DNA of 9,054 nt. Origin: Candidatus Dadabacteria bacterium (GTDB taxonomy: Bacteria; Desulfobacterota_D; UBA1144; Nemesobacterales; CSP1-2). The notes beneath the pieces are model-generated. The model worked only from the letters and a program-made list of their open reading frames with translations. It ran no database searches and was not told where the DNA came from. A program made the position numbers and the translations under genes. Each line of letters opens with the position of its first letter. The stretch's first letter is position 1. The stretch spans positions 1-9,054 of the forward strand of contig JAKEHC010000048.1 in NCBI GenBank assembly GCA_022615255.1. The letters are read 5' to 3'. Below are positions 1-6,481 of this stretch, one piece after another.

Positions 1-608
1 AAATCAGCAATGGTTTGGGAATTAGAGCGGATAGATTCAACAAAATCTAAGAAGCCGCCTTTGAAATTATCGAGTAATGAATCGGATTCTTGTAACCGTT
101 GTATTTCCGCCCGCCTTCTTTCCTGCTCCTCTTGTTTAAGGATTTCCGTGATCTTCTGTTCACTATCTGCAATGACCTGCTCTCTGAGCGCTTGAGCCTC
201 TTGTGTTAGAGCTGGGACTTGTTGAACCAGCTCTTCAACCGTGTTTAATAGCTCATCTCTTTTTGCCTTTATCTGCTCAGGTTCGGGTAGGAAATCAAAC
301 TTAATCTGATTGAATTCCTCGATGGTTTTTCCGCGTTCTTTCAAGAATTGTATCAATTCCTTTTCCGCTTTTTTTAATTCCTCCGCTTGTTTCTTTGAGG
401 TGTCCGTTAAAATAGTTACAACCCCGGTGATTGAACGAATACTTTGGCTGAGTGTTTCAGCTTGTCGCTTCAAATGATCGAATGATGAAGACCCTGCGGA
501 GGCGGTATCCTTTGATTGTTTAGAAACCTCGTTTAGTTGAGAGGAGAGGATTTTAAGTTGCCCGCTATCTACGGAGATTTTTATTGAGAGTTCTGAGGTC
601 GTTGCCAT
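1..608 (-). CDS. Phage-type tail tape measure protein, N-terminal part (truncated by window edge)
   Basis: The minus strand is open from an ATG at 608 to the window edge, 202 residues with no stop. An in-frame TAG lies two codons before the ATG, so this start is fixed, although no clear Shine-Dalgarno precedes it. The protein begins MATTSELSIKISVDSG, the 'short beta strand plus D-S-G' opening common in tape measure proteins. It continues as polar, heptad-like helix rich in Glu, Gln and Lys (about residues 45-175, with a charged QEEQERRRAE stretch near 160). It then turns into SLLDNFKGGFLDFVESIRSN (178-197), which resembles the start of the lambda-type tape measure C-terminal domain. Tape measure proteins set tail length and act in tail assembly. 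The C-terminal-type domain arriving by residue 178 would mean a short tape measure. No other phage gene is visible upstream, so this could be a prophage edge, a remnant or a gene-transfer-agent-like tail. An unrelated coiled-coil protein is the alternative. Confidence 0.6.
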   Translation of the reverse strand, partial: MATTSELSIKISVDSGQLKILSSQLNEVSKQSKDTASAGSSSFDHLKRQAETLSQSIRSITGVVTILTDTSKKQAEELKKAEKELIQFLKERGKTIEEFNQIKFDFLPEPEQIKAKRDELLNTVEELVQQVPALTQEAQALREQVIADSEQKITEILKQEEQERRRAEIQRLQESDSLLDNFKGGFLDFVESIRSNSQTIAD

Positions 609-925
609 TTGGGTCTATTAATATTATTTGACGAGCAGTAAACTTTTCTATTGCACGATGCATCAAATGATGCGAGTCATCGGATTGTAATTACGATGAG
701 AGGGTTTAGGTTAGGCAGAGTGCCCAACCTGGGTTTTCTTCTCTTTTAAATTCTTCTTCTTAATGTGTTTAAGGGGCTTGCACCTGTCTCACATGAAAAG
801 ACAGATTTAGGGGACCTAGATTGAGGCAGGAATTAGGGATTATTTCATGCAGATATTCAATTTTTAATCCAGCAGGTGCTTATCTAAGGTGATCTATTAG
901 TCTAATGATATGTGAATTTCATTCG
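609..925. other. Gene-free interval with small inverted repeats
   Basis: No reading frame longer than about 20 codons with a plausible start is seen on either strand. The interval holds a short palindrome, GCATCAAATGATGC (660-673). It also holds a hairpin with 10-base arms and one mismatch (708-717 with 721-730) followed by a T-rich run (734-748), which could act as a plus-strand terminator although no plus-strand gene in the window would use it. A 6-bp inverted repeat CTGTCT/AGACAG (784-789, 799-804) lies in a stretch slightly richer in G and C than its surroundings. It may be the scar of an older insertion, but I cannot name an element. Confidence 0.35.
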
Positions 926-1955
926 TTAAACATTAAAATCGTTAAAGACCAAATCATTTACTTCTCTTGATTCCATGGAGAGTTTAATATTCAAGCTAGC
1001 GTCTAATCTTTTTATCCAGGAAATCATCTTTCTATAAGCGTCAACTCTTTTGAATTTCAGGTACCTGAATTTCCCATCATCTGTAGGAACAAGCTCATCA
1101 AGGAGGATCGAATTTTCTGGAAATCTCTCACTTATCGCTTCGATAAGTAGCTTATGGAGCTTAATTGTCCCAAGTGAGATGTAATCGATTTTTCGTGTGT
1201 CGAGGGCTGAAAAAAGCCCTTCGACCATACCTTTATAATCTCTTTCCCATCCTTCATACAAAATCACGGGGTCTAATCTTATACCTATGGTGTACCCGTT
1301 TTCCTGACACCTTCTTGTGGCAAGAAGCCTTTCACTAAAAGAGGGAGTTTTGTGTTCTATGGATTTTACTACCTTTTCCGGGCTAATTGTCCAGGAAGGG
1401 ATTACATTTTTAGGTGGGTCCTTTATAGATACTAAATTAGAGATATTTGTGCTCTTTGTTCTAAACTCAATAGTTCCGTTTTTATATTCGGAAAAAAAGC
1501 CTAGCCAAGTCCAGGGAGAATTCTGTAAGGTGATCGAAGGCTAGTGCATCGGAGACCTCTCCTACATGGAAATAAGGGTGTGGGTGGACTTTTAAAACCT
1601 CTTCGATCTTTTTAAGAACTTCATCTCGATTCACAAAAATCACAGGAACCTTGGTTTGAAAATAGTACTGTAGATAACAGTACTCACAATCATATGTGCA
1701 ATCTATTTCATGAAAAAGATAATATTCCCCGCTCTCCATCCTTCCTATGCTCTTTATAATCTCCCCTTTTTTCTCAGCTAAGGCGAGTGAGTTTTTATCC
1801 TCCACCGTTCTTTTAGTAAGCGGTTTTGTATCTCCTATTTTTCTCCAGTCCTCAACAAATTCAATGCGGATTGGATTTAATTTACTTATAATCTTCTCCG
1901 CAAGTGGGTGGTATCTCACCGTTTCTTCTATGTAGACCTTGTCAGGCTTTTGCAT
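926..1955 (-). pseudogene. Spore photoproduct lyase-like radical SAM protein, frameshifted
   Basis: Two minus-strand pieces in different frames form one gene. The first (1955 to 1482) carries the radical SAM cluster motif CTYDCEYCYLQ (Cys86, Cys90, Cys93), which binds a 4Fe-4S cluster and S-adenosylmethionine, and then GEVSDALAFDHLT. It runs into a stop just after the T run at 1492-1498. Dropping one T continues the frame as LFSEYKNGTIEFRTKSTNI, through PSWTISPE and RLDPVILYEGWERDY, to the stop at 926. The repaired product is 342 residues, the usual size for spore photoproduct lyase (SplB), which repairs the spore thymine dimer. At the position where I remember bona fide SPL having CTSD with its hydrogen-donor Cys, this protein reads EVSD, so it probably belongs to the SPL-like family of non-sporulating bacteria, whose substrate is uncertain. 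The start at 1955 is fixed by a TAA four codons upstream, and no Shine-Dalgarno is evident. SCP-2 lies 79 bp upstream on the same strand, possibly co-transcribed. The frameshift may be a true mutation, a sequencing error or slippage. Confidence 0.85.
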
Positions 1956-1980
1956 CGAAATTATTTAGCCGCTAATGAAC

Positions 1981-1994
1981 TCGAATTTATTCGA
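1981..1994. promoter_or_regulatory. Palindrome TCGAAT-TT-ATTCGA upstream of SPL-like gene
   Basis: Perfect 6-bp arms flank a 2-bp centre, 26 bp upstream of the ATG of the SPL-like gene, in the 79-bp gap after the SCP-2 gene. It could be an operator or part of a promoter. It is AT-rich and short enough to arise by chance, and I recognise no regulator with this site. Confidence 0.2.
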
Positions 1995-2034
1995 ATTGAA
2001 TGCGTTTTCGTGGCTTATATATTTACCATTAACT

Positions 2035-2358
2035 TTATTTCTGAAACAGCTTTCCCAGTTTGATAGCGAGTCCCATGTCTCCAGATAGCTTCAGCTTTCC
2101 TGTCATAAAAGCAGCCTCTGCTTTTAACTGTCCCTCAACTAACTTGATGAAGTTCTCATCCGACATTGTAACTACACATTTAGCCTCTTCATTACCCTCT
2201 CTTACGCCGAGGGTATCTTTTCTGAGATCCACTATCCAAGTACCGCCGTTTGACCCGTTTAACACAAACTTATAAACCGCATCTATCTTGGAGAAGTCAT
2301 CGGACTTTTCTATGATCTTATTCTGCAATTTAGAAAAAATGTCTTTTGGTGCAGCCAT
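2035..2358 (-). CDS. SCP-2 sterol-carrier-like lipid-binding protein
   Basis: A 107-residue protein covering one whole SCP-2 domain and nothing else. Visible family traits are the N-terminal helix (IFSKLQNKIIEKSDDF), the strand pair around YKFVLNGSNGGTWIVDL (39-45 region), the VVTMSDENFIKLVEGQL segment, and the closing GKLKLSGDMGLAIKLGKLF, which is the hallmark 'G.lk..Gd...a..l..lf' end of bacterial SCP-2 proteins. Such domains form a hydrophobic tunnel that binds lipids or fatty acyl chains. The protein is small, lacks a signal peptide and is presumably cytoplasmic. AAGGAG lies upstream of the ATG with a rather long spacing of about 13 bases. It sits 79 bp upstream of the SPL-like gene on the same strand, so the two may share a transcript, but no functional link is known to me. 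The precise ligand cannot be inferred. Confidence 0.88.
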   Translation of the reverse strand: MAAPKDIFSKLQNKIIEKSDDFSKIDAVYKFVLNGSNGGTWIVDLRKDTLGVREGNEEAKCVVTMSDENFIKLVEGQLKAEAAFMTGKLKLSGDMGLAIKLGKLFQK

Positions 2359-2374
2359 CTATTTTGTTTATCTC

Positions 2375-2483
2375 CTTGTCGTAAAAACCATATTCTACCA
2401 CTCATCTTGTCGAGATTCTATTGGTCAGCACTGACAAGGTTAATTTTTTGATAAGCATTCTTCAGAGAATTTTGCCTGACAAG
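2375..2483. repeat. Cluster of four CTTGTC/GACAAG half-sites
   Basis: The hexamer CTTGTC occurs at 2375-2380 and 2406-2411, and its reverse complement GACAAG at 2433-2438 and 2478-2483. All lie between the divergent SCP-2 and dioxygenase genes. The third copy is part of the palindrome GTCAGCACTGAC (2424-2435). The first overlaps the region of the SCP-2 ribosome binding site. The arrangement suggests an operator array, but the regulator is unknown and chance is not excluded. Confidence 0.25.
2392..2400 (-). promoter_or_regulatory. Possible extended -10 promoter of the SCP-2 gene
   Basis: On the minus strand the sequence reads TGGTAGAAT, an extended -10 element (TGn plus a 5/6 match to TATAAT). 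It lies about 34 bases before the SCP-2 ATG and just upstream of its AAGGAG. No good -35 hexamer is present, as is typical for extended -10 promoters. Support is modest. Confidence 0.25.
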
Positions 2484-2532
2484 AGGTCATACTTTTTAAA
2501 ATAGCGGGAATAAGAAAGATTCATGCATAATA

Positions 2533-2550
2533 TGAGATGATATAATCTCA
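2533..2550 (+). promoter_or_regulatory. Extended -10 promoter with overlapping palindrome, upstream of dioxygenase gene
   Basis: TGATATAAT (2538-2546) is a perfect extended -10 element (TGn-TATAAT). It would start transcription near 2553, giving a leader of about 45 bases before the ATG at 2598. The -35 region is poor. The element lies inside the inverted repeat TGAGAT-6 bp-ATCTCA (2533-2550), so a dimeric repressor bound there would cover the promoter. Confidence 0.4.
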
Positions 2551-2584
2551 TTGTGAGGCAACGTCATCTAGAGACGAGCAACTT

Positions 2585-2589
2585 GGAGG
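2585..2589 (+). promoter_or_regulatory. Ribosome binding site deciding the dioxygenase start
   Basis: GGAGG lies 8 bases before the ATG at 2598. The GTG at 2553, which would add 15 residues, coincides with the predicted transcription start and has no Shine-Dalgarno, so 2598 is preferred. Confidence 0.65.
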
Positions 2590-2597
2590 CAGTAGCA

Positions 2598-3389
2598 ATG
2601 AAACGAGATACTGCTAAGGAAACCCCAGTTACCCGGAGTTTTAACCGACGCGAGGTGCTTAACCTGATAGTCGCAACAGCAGCCGCACCCTTTCTAAGAT
2701 GGACACGCGGAGAAGCCGCCCCAGGAGAGCCGATAAATACGTCAACTCAAACACCAAGACGAACGGCTACGGCGACGACTCTTTCATGCGTGGTGAGACC
2801 CCAACAGACTGAGGGACCCTACTTCGTGGACGAGAAGCTTAACCGTTCCGACATCCGATCAGACCCCTCGGACGGTTCGGTGAGGGAGGGCGTTCCGTTG
2901 CGTTTAGTGCTTCATGTATATCGAATTGATGGTGGCTCCTGCACTCCTCTGCCCGGCGCATTCGTGGACATCTGGCAATGTGACGCTCTGGGTGCCTATT
3001 CGGATGTTTTGGACTGGGTTGGATCGTTCGAGGATAAACGGGGGAAGAAATTCCTTCGTGGATATCAGGTGACGGACGAAAGTGGAAAAGTGGTGTTCAT
3101 GACGATTTATCCCGGTTGGTATCCGGGCAGAACCGTCCATATCCACTTCAAAATTCGCACCGATCCTGCGACAGAACTCGGTCATGAGTTTACGTCGCAG
3201 CTTTACTTCGACGACTCCCTCACGGATCAAGTTCACGCGCAATCCCCATACGCCGCTAAGGGGCGTCGCACAACGACGAATGCTGCGGACGGGATATTCC
3301 GACGCGGTGGAATCCAACTGATCCTTAATCTGGTCAAAGACGAACAAGGTTATATGGGAACGTTCGATATAGGGCTTCAGATGACTTGA
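2598..3389 (+). CDS. Tat-exported intradiol ring-cleavage dioxygenase
   Basis: A 263-residue protein of the protocatechuate 3,4-dioxygenase beta-chain/catechol 1,2-dioxygenase-like family, non-haem Fe(III) enzymes that open aromatic diols between the two hydroxyls. The N-terminus holds a twin-arginine signal: FNRREVLNLI (Arg17-Arg18) followed by a hydrophobic run to about residue 33 and small residues near GEAAPG, so export to the periplasm or cell surface is expected. The mature domain starts near CVVRPQQTEGPYF, typical of the secreted subfamily. All four iron ligands can be placed: Tyr134 in WQCDALGAYSD, Tyr175 in YPGWYPGR, and His181 and His183 in VHIHF. It appears to be a single-gene unit with its own promoter, with no ring-cleavage pathway genes beside it. 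Its composition is richer in G and C (36 of 60 bases at 2941-3000) than nrdJ (25 of 60 at 7441-7500), suggesting acquisition by transfer. The substrate is unknown; small catechols or quinols are guesses. Confidence 0.88.
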   Translation: MKRDTAKETPVTRSFNRREVLNLIVATAAAPFLRWTRGEAAPGEPINTSTQTPRRTATATTLSCVVRPQQTEGPYFVDEKLNRSDIRSDPSDGSVREGVPLRLVLHVYRIDGGSCTPLPGAFVDIWQCDALGAYSDVLDWVGSFEDKRGKKFLRGYQVTDESGKVVFMTIYPGWYPGRTVHIHFKIRTDPATELGHEFTSQLYFDDSLTDQVHAQSPYAAKGRRTTTNAADGIFRRGGIQLILNLVKDEQGYMGTFDIGLQMT

Positions 3390-3519
3390 AATAGAGCTAT
3401 AGAATAATTGAACAGATAATCGGCAATCCACTTTCATTCTTAGAAAATTAAAAAACTCGTTTAAGAGCCGAAGTAAATCTGTATCACCATATACGCATTT
3501 TTAGTATAAGCTCTACGAT

Positions 3520-3548
3520 TTGACGAGTTCTCCTTAGAGGTTTAAAAT
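3520..3548 (+). promoter_or_regulatory. Sigma-70-type promoter of mnmG
   Basis: TTGACG (3520-3525), a 17-bp spacer and TAAAAT (3543-3548) match the -35 and -10 consensus at 5 of 6 positions each. Transcription would begin near 3555, about 24 bases before the ATG at 3579. This makes the upstream TTG start at 3561 less likely, since its ribosome binding site would fall outside the transcript. Confidence 0.5.
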
Positions 3549-3578
3549 CTTCAAATTGATTTGGAAGTGTTAAAAACT

Positions 3579-5492
3579 ATGATTATCACCTATCCAAAAA
3601 GGTATCAGGTAATTGTAATCGGCGGGGGACACTCGGGGTGCGAGGCGGTGCTAGCCTCGTCAAGAATGGGTCTCAAATCCCTTATGCTTACTGCAAACAT
3701 TGATACGATTGGACTTATGTCCTGCAACCCCTCTATAGGCGGAGTCGGAAAGGGGCATCTGGTAAAGGAGATAGATGCGCTTGGCGGGGAAATGGGAAAG
3801 GCGGCGGATGCGACGGCTATTCAATTTAGACGCCTTAACACCAGTAAAGGGCCCGCCGTTCAAGCCTCGAGAATTCAGGCGGACCGTCAGGCGTATAAAG
3901 CCTATATGAGAAGGGCGTTAGAGTCCGAGAAAAATATTGATATAAAGCAGAGAATGGTGGAGGGATTTCTAGCGGAAAGCGGAAGGGTAGCGGGAGTAAA
4001 AACTAATCTGGGGGAATATTTCTTGGCAGACGCCGTTGTAGTCACTCCCGGCACGTTTCCAAACGGTCTTATTCACATAGGGGAGACAAGGATTTCCGCC
4101 GGTCGAGCAGGCGAGGCACCCGCACTTGGAATTTCAGATTCATTTGAGGGTTTAGGCTTTAAGATCGGAAGGCTAAAAACAGGCACCCCGCCGAGGCTTG
4201 ATGGAAGAACAATCAACTGGGCGATACTAGAGCCACAGCCCGGGGACTCTCAACCAAAGCCCTTCTCGTTTTCAAACGATAAGATTGATGGGGAACAGCT
4301 TCCCTGCTACATAACATATACCAATGAAAGGACACACGATGTAATAAGAAAGAATCTTCACAAATCGCCTCTTTACTCAGGCGTCATCAAGGGAATAGGG
4401 CCTAGATACTGTCCATCAATTGAGGATAAGGTTGTTAAATTCAGAGATAAGGAGAGGCACCAGATTTTCCTCGAGCCCGAAGGGGTAGGCACTTATGAGA
4501 TTTACCCGAATGGTATTTCGACAAGCCTCCCGCTGGATGTTCAGTTTGACCTTGTAAGAACGATAAAGGGACTTGAAGAGGTTGAGATTATAAGACCGGG
4601 GTATGCAGTTGAATACGATTATTCAGACCCGACTCAGCTCTTTCCGACCCTAGAAACTAAGATCATTCAAAACCTATTTTTTGCAGGACAGATTAACGGT
4701 ACAACCGGTTATGAGGAAGCGGCATCACAGGGCCTTATTGCCGGGATAAATGCGGCTCTCCGGGTAAAGGGAGAAGAGCCTTTTATACTCGACCGTTCGG
4801 AGGCTTATATAGGCATATTGATTGACGACCTTGTAACAAAGGGCGTTGACGAGCCGTACAGGATGTTTACATCGCGAGCGGAGCATCGTCTGATTCTTAG
4901 AGAGGATAACGCAGATTTAAGACTGAGGGAAAAGGGTTACAGGATCGGGCTTGTGAATGTCGAAGATTACGAAAGGTGTCTGTATAAAAAGAAGAGGATT
5001 CAGGAAGAGCTTCAAAGAATTGAGCACACAAGGGTTTTCCCTGATTCACGCATTAATGAAATCCTTACACAACTAGGCTCTTCACCCATCAAAAAACCAC
5101 ACACGATTAAAGAGCTTCTAAGACGTCCCGAGATTACGTTTAAAGAGCTTAGCTTAATTGACTCGCATTTTTCATCTTTCATCAATCCAGATATATCGGC
5201 TCAGATTGAGATGGATGTTAAGTATGAAGGATACATTCAAAGGCAGATGGAGCAGGTAGATAAATTTAAGAGGCTTGAAAACCTTAGAATACCGGGAGAC
5301 TTCCACTATGATGGGGTCCCCGGGTTATCAAGGGAGATAGTGCAGAAGCTATCACGAATTCGTCCGAGCTCTCTTGGACAGGCAAGCAGGATATCAGGCA
5401 TAACACCTGCTGCTATCTCTATTCTTCTGGTTTACCTTAAGCGTAAGGAAATAGAACCTAAGGATGGTTATTCCTCTTCTCTGTTTTCTTGA
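3579..5492 (+). CDS. mnmG: tRNA uridine-5-carboxymethylaminomethyl(34) synthesis enzyme MnmG
   Basis: A 637-residue FAD protein that, with the GTPase MnmE, installs the (carboxymethyl)aminomethyl group on wobble uridine 34 of several tRNAs in the cytoplasm. Diagnostic motifs appear in order (numbering from the ATG at 3579): FAD-binding VIGGGHSGCEA (from about 13), MSCNPSIGGVGKGHLVKEID with catalytic Cys49, RRLNTSKGPAV, IHIGETRISAGRAGE, KTGTPPRLDGR, GPRYCPSIEDK with the second conserved Cys278, FAGQINGTTGYEEAA, SRAEHRLILREDNADLRL, and the C-terminal helical part ending SLGQASRISGITPAAISILL. Length and motifs are intact. A TTG at 3561 would add six residues; the ATG at 3579 is preferred for promoter position and family length, with a weak GGAAG 11 bases upstream. 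Neither mnmE nor rsmG is in the window. It meets a small convergent gene, overlapping it by 25 bp. Confidence 0.97.
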   Translation: MIITYPKRYQVIVIGGGHSGCEAVLASSRMGLKSLMLTANIDTIGLMSCNPSIGGVGKGHLVKEIDALGGEMGKAADATAIQFRRLNTSKGPAVQASRIQADRQAYKAYMRRALESEKNIDIKQRMVEGFLAESGRVAGVKTNLGEYFLADAVVVTPGTFPNGLIHIGETRISAGRAGEAPALGISDSFEGLGFKIGRLKTGTPPRLDGRTINWAILEPQPGDSQPKPFSFSNDKIDGEQLPCYITYTNERTHDVIRKNLHKSPLYSGVIKGIGPRYCPSIEDKVVKFRDKERHQIFLEPEGVGTYEIYPNGISTSLPLDVQFDLVRTIKGLEEVEIIRPGYAVEYDYSDPTQLFPTLETKIIQNLFFAGQINGTTGYEEAASQGLIAGINAALRVKGEEPFILDRSEAYIGILIDDLVTKGVDEPYRMFTSRAEHRLILREDNADLRLREKGYRIGLVNVEDYERCLYKKKRIQEELQRIEHTRVFPDSRINEILTQLGSSPIKKPHTIKELLRRPEITFKELSLIDSHFSSFINPDISAQIEMDVKYEGYIQRQMEQVDKFKRLENLRIPGDFHYDGVPGLSREIVQKLSRIRPSSLGQASRISGITPAAISILLVYLKRKEIEPKDGYSSSLFS

Positions 5493-5638
5493 TTTTCTTC
5501 GCTTTCTTCTGAAGCGGATATTTCTTTTTCCAGCTGTTCCATAATATCTTCATAATCTCCGCCGACGTATGTAGGGTTGTCAGGGTCTTCTAGCATATCA
5601 ACTAGATCCTTTATCTTTTTTCGACCCTTTTTAGGCAT
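5468..5638 (-). CDS. Small acidic hypothetical protein (56 aa)
   Basis: Reading the minus strand from the ATG at 5638 gives a 56-residue protein ending at TAA 5468-5470. It starts MPKKGRKKIKDLVDMLEDPD, a basic N-terminus followed by an amphipathic helix, then has a YVGGDYEDIMEQLEKE segment (24-39), and ends in a Glu/Ser-rich acidic tail (about 40-56). There is no signal peptide, membrane segment or cysteine. Support for it being real is a textbook Shine-Dalgarno (GGAGG at 5648-5652 on the minus strand, within AAGGGAGGT, 9 bases from the ATG) and a coherent charge pattern with a clear N-to-C polarity. Its last 25 bases overlap the end of mnmG on the opposite strand. I do not recognise the family. 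A nucleic-acid or ribosome-associated small protein is conceivable from the basic/acidic split, but that is a guess. Confidence 0.65.
   Translation of the reverse strand: MPKKGRKKIKDLVDMLEDPDNPTYVGGDYEDIMEQLEKEISASEESEENQENREEE
5498..5532 (+). terminator. Possible intrinsic terminator of mnmG
   Basis: Six bases after the mnmG stop, CGCTT (5500-5504) can pair with AAGCG (5512-5516), extendable by a wobble and an A-T pair, over a 7-base loop. It is followed by a T-rich run (5519-5530). The stem is short, and the region also codes for the small convergent protein, so the T-richness partly reflects its Glu/Lys codons. Confidence 0.3.
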
Positions 5639-6214
5639 TCTGTTTTACCTCCCTTAGCTATACATCAAGAATGAAACGAAGCAACTTTCCCTACTTGAAA
5701 ATCGAGGAACATTCAGAGTTGAGTATGAAAGCCTTTAGATTGTTAGGCATTACTGACTTTAAAAGAAATTATAAGTACAAGTTTTTAAAATTCAAGTTTA
5801 ATTTGAAGAGTGAATAAAATTTTTGCCGGGCTTATTTTTCATGTTTTAAATATATAAACATGATTTGTATTTTATTTCAAGGAATAAAATAATTTGATAA
5901 AATATCAAGCAAACACTAAAAATTTTTCAACGACTTGCTCTCGATTCACCACTTCAGATTTGAAAATTAATAAGTTATCCAATTTTTATTTGTGAGGTTA
6001 ACTGATTTAATAAGGTTTGATTATTAAAACGGAGCTAAAAATAAATGCCCTTGAAGGGTAATTTTCTTTCCAATTGACCTTGGGGATAACTAATTGAAAT
6101 AGTGCAAATCCACCTAGAAGGTATCTTTCTAAAAATCTTTCAAAGAGGTTCCATTTAAGTTTCGTGCGCGAACGTTAAAAAAAGCAACCTCAATATATTG
6201 AAATTAGATGGAAT

Positions 6215-6247
6215 CGATAGATAGCGGGCTTCGGTCGTTTTATATCG
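6215..6247 (+). ncRNA. Imperfect hairpin with C(UUCG)G tetraloop, candidate RNA structure
   Basis: CGATA (6215-6219) pairs with TATCG (6243-6247). The inner stem closes on CTTCGG, the very stable C(UUCG)G tetraloop, with one bulged G and two mismatches between. The tetraloop only reads as UUCG on the plus strand, which argues for a transcript in the direction of nrdJ. It could be part of a leader or small RNA, or a weak terminator, since TTTTATAT follows the inner stem. Confidence 0.3.
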
Positions 6248-6314
6248 GAAATTACCCCATAATAAATATGTAATATTAGCCTAAAACTGTTAGCTAGACT
6301 ACAAACCTAAAGTA

Positions 6315-6349
6315 GTTTCTAAGCCTAATCTAGGCTCGCTTTTAGAGAC
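6315..6349 (+). ncRNA. Second hairpin, 13-bp interrupted stem
   Basis: GTTTCTA-AGCCTA (6315-6327) pairs with TAGGCT (6331-6336) and TAGAGAC (6343-6349) across an ATC loop, with a 6-base bulge at 6337-6342 and one G-U pair. It lies 66 bases after the end of the first hairpin in otherwise featureless AT-rich DNA. Orientation is uncertain. Confidence 0.25.
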
Positions 6350-6481
6350 CATAATAGATAACGATTTACAATTTGAATTTTAAGCATATGGTTTCACATC
6401 CATTAATAACCATACTTAACCATTACTTTTTTAACTCAGAATCTAACAATAGTGCTATAAAATAAAAAATTGGGGTTATAT

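Noticed and set aside
10..195. 61-codon plus-strand open frame rich in Ser and Cys
   Set aside because: Antisense shadow of the coiled-coil tape measure protein, whose Glu/Gln codons give Ser/Cys/Leu on the other strand.
784..804. Possible insertion-sequence end (CTGTCT/AGACAG with flanking GC-rich bases)
   Set aside because: No transposase, no matching opposite end and no target duplication seen in the window.
1237..1257. CATCCTTCAT similarity to the inverted-repeat arm in nrdJ
   Set aside because: Only a partial match without a partner arm, and it lies in well-conserved SPL-like coding sequence (YEGWERDY); coincidence.
1317..1544. 75-codon plus-strand open frame
   Set aside because: Antisense to the SPL-like gene across its frameshift; the minus strand explains the sequence fully once one base is removed.
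2553..2597. GTG start adding 15 residues to the dioxygenase
   Set aside because: It coincides with the predicted transcription start, has no ribosome binding site, and would push the twin-arginine motif far from the N-terminus. The ATG at 2598 has GGAGG at 8 bases.
2904..3437. 177-codon minus-strand open frame
   Set aside because: It lies opposite the dioxygenase, which has complete catalytic residues. The antisense protein has no recognisable domain and no ribosome binding site was evident.
5671..5817. 48-codon plus-strand reading frame starting MKRSNFPYLK
   Set aside because: No Shine-Dalgarno before the ATG, Lys/Phe-rich composition as expected from AT-rich non-coding DNA, and no recognised family. 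A real small gene is not excluded but not supported.
6044..6076. 10-codon frame MPLKGNFLSN preceded by GGAG
   Set aside because: Too short to judge; a leader peptide would need a nearby transcript and attenuator, and nrdJ is over 500 bases away.
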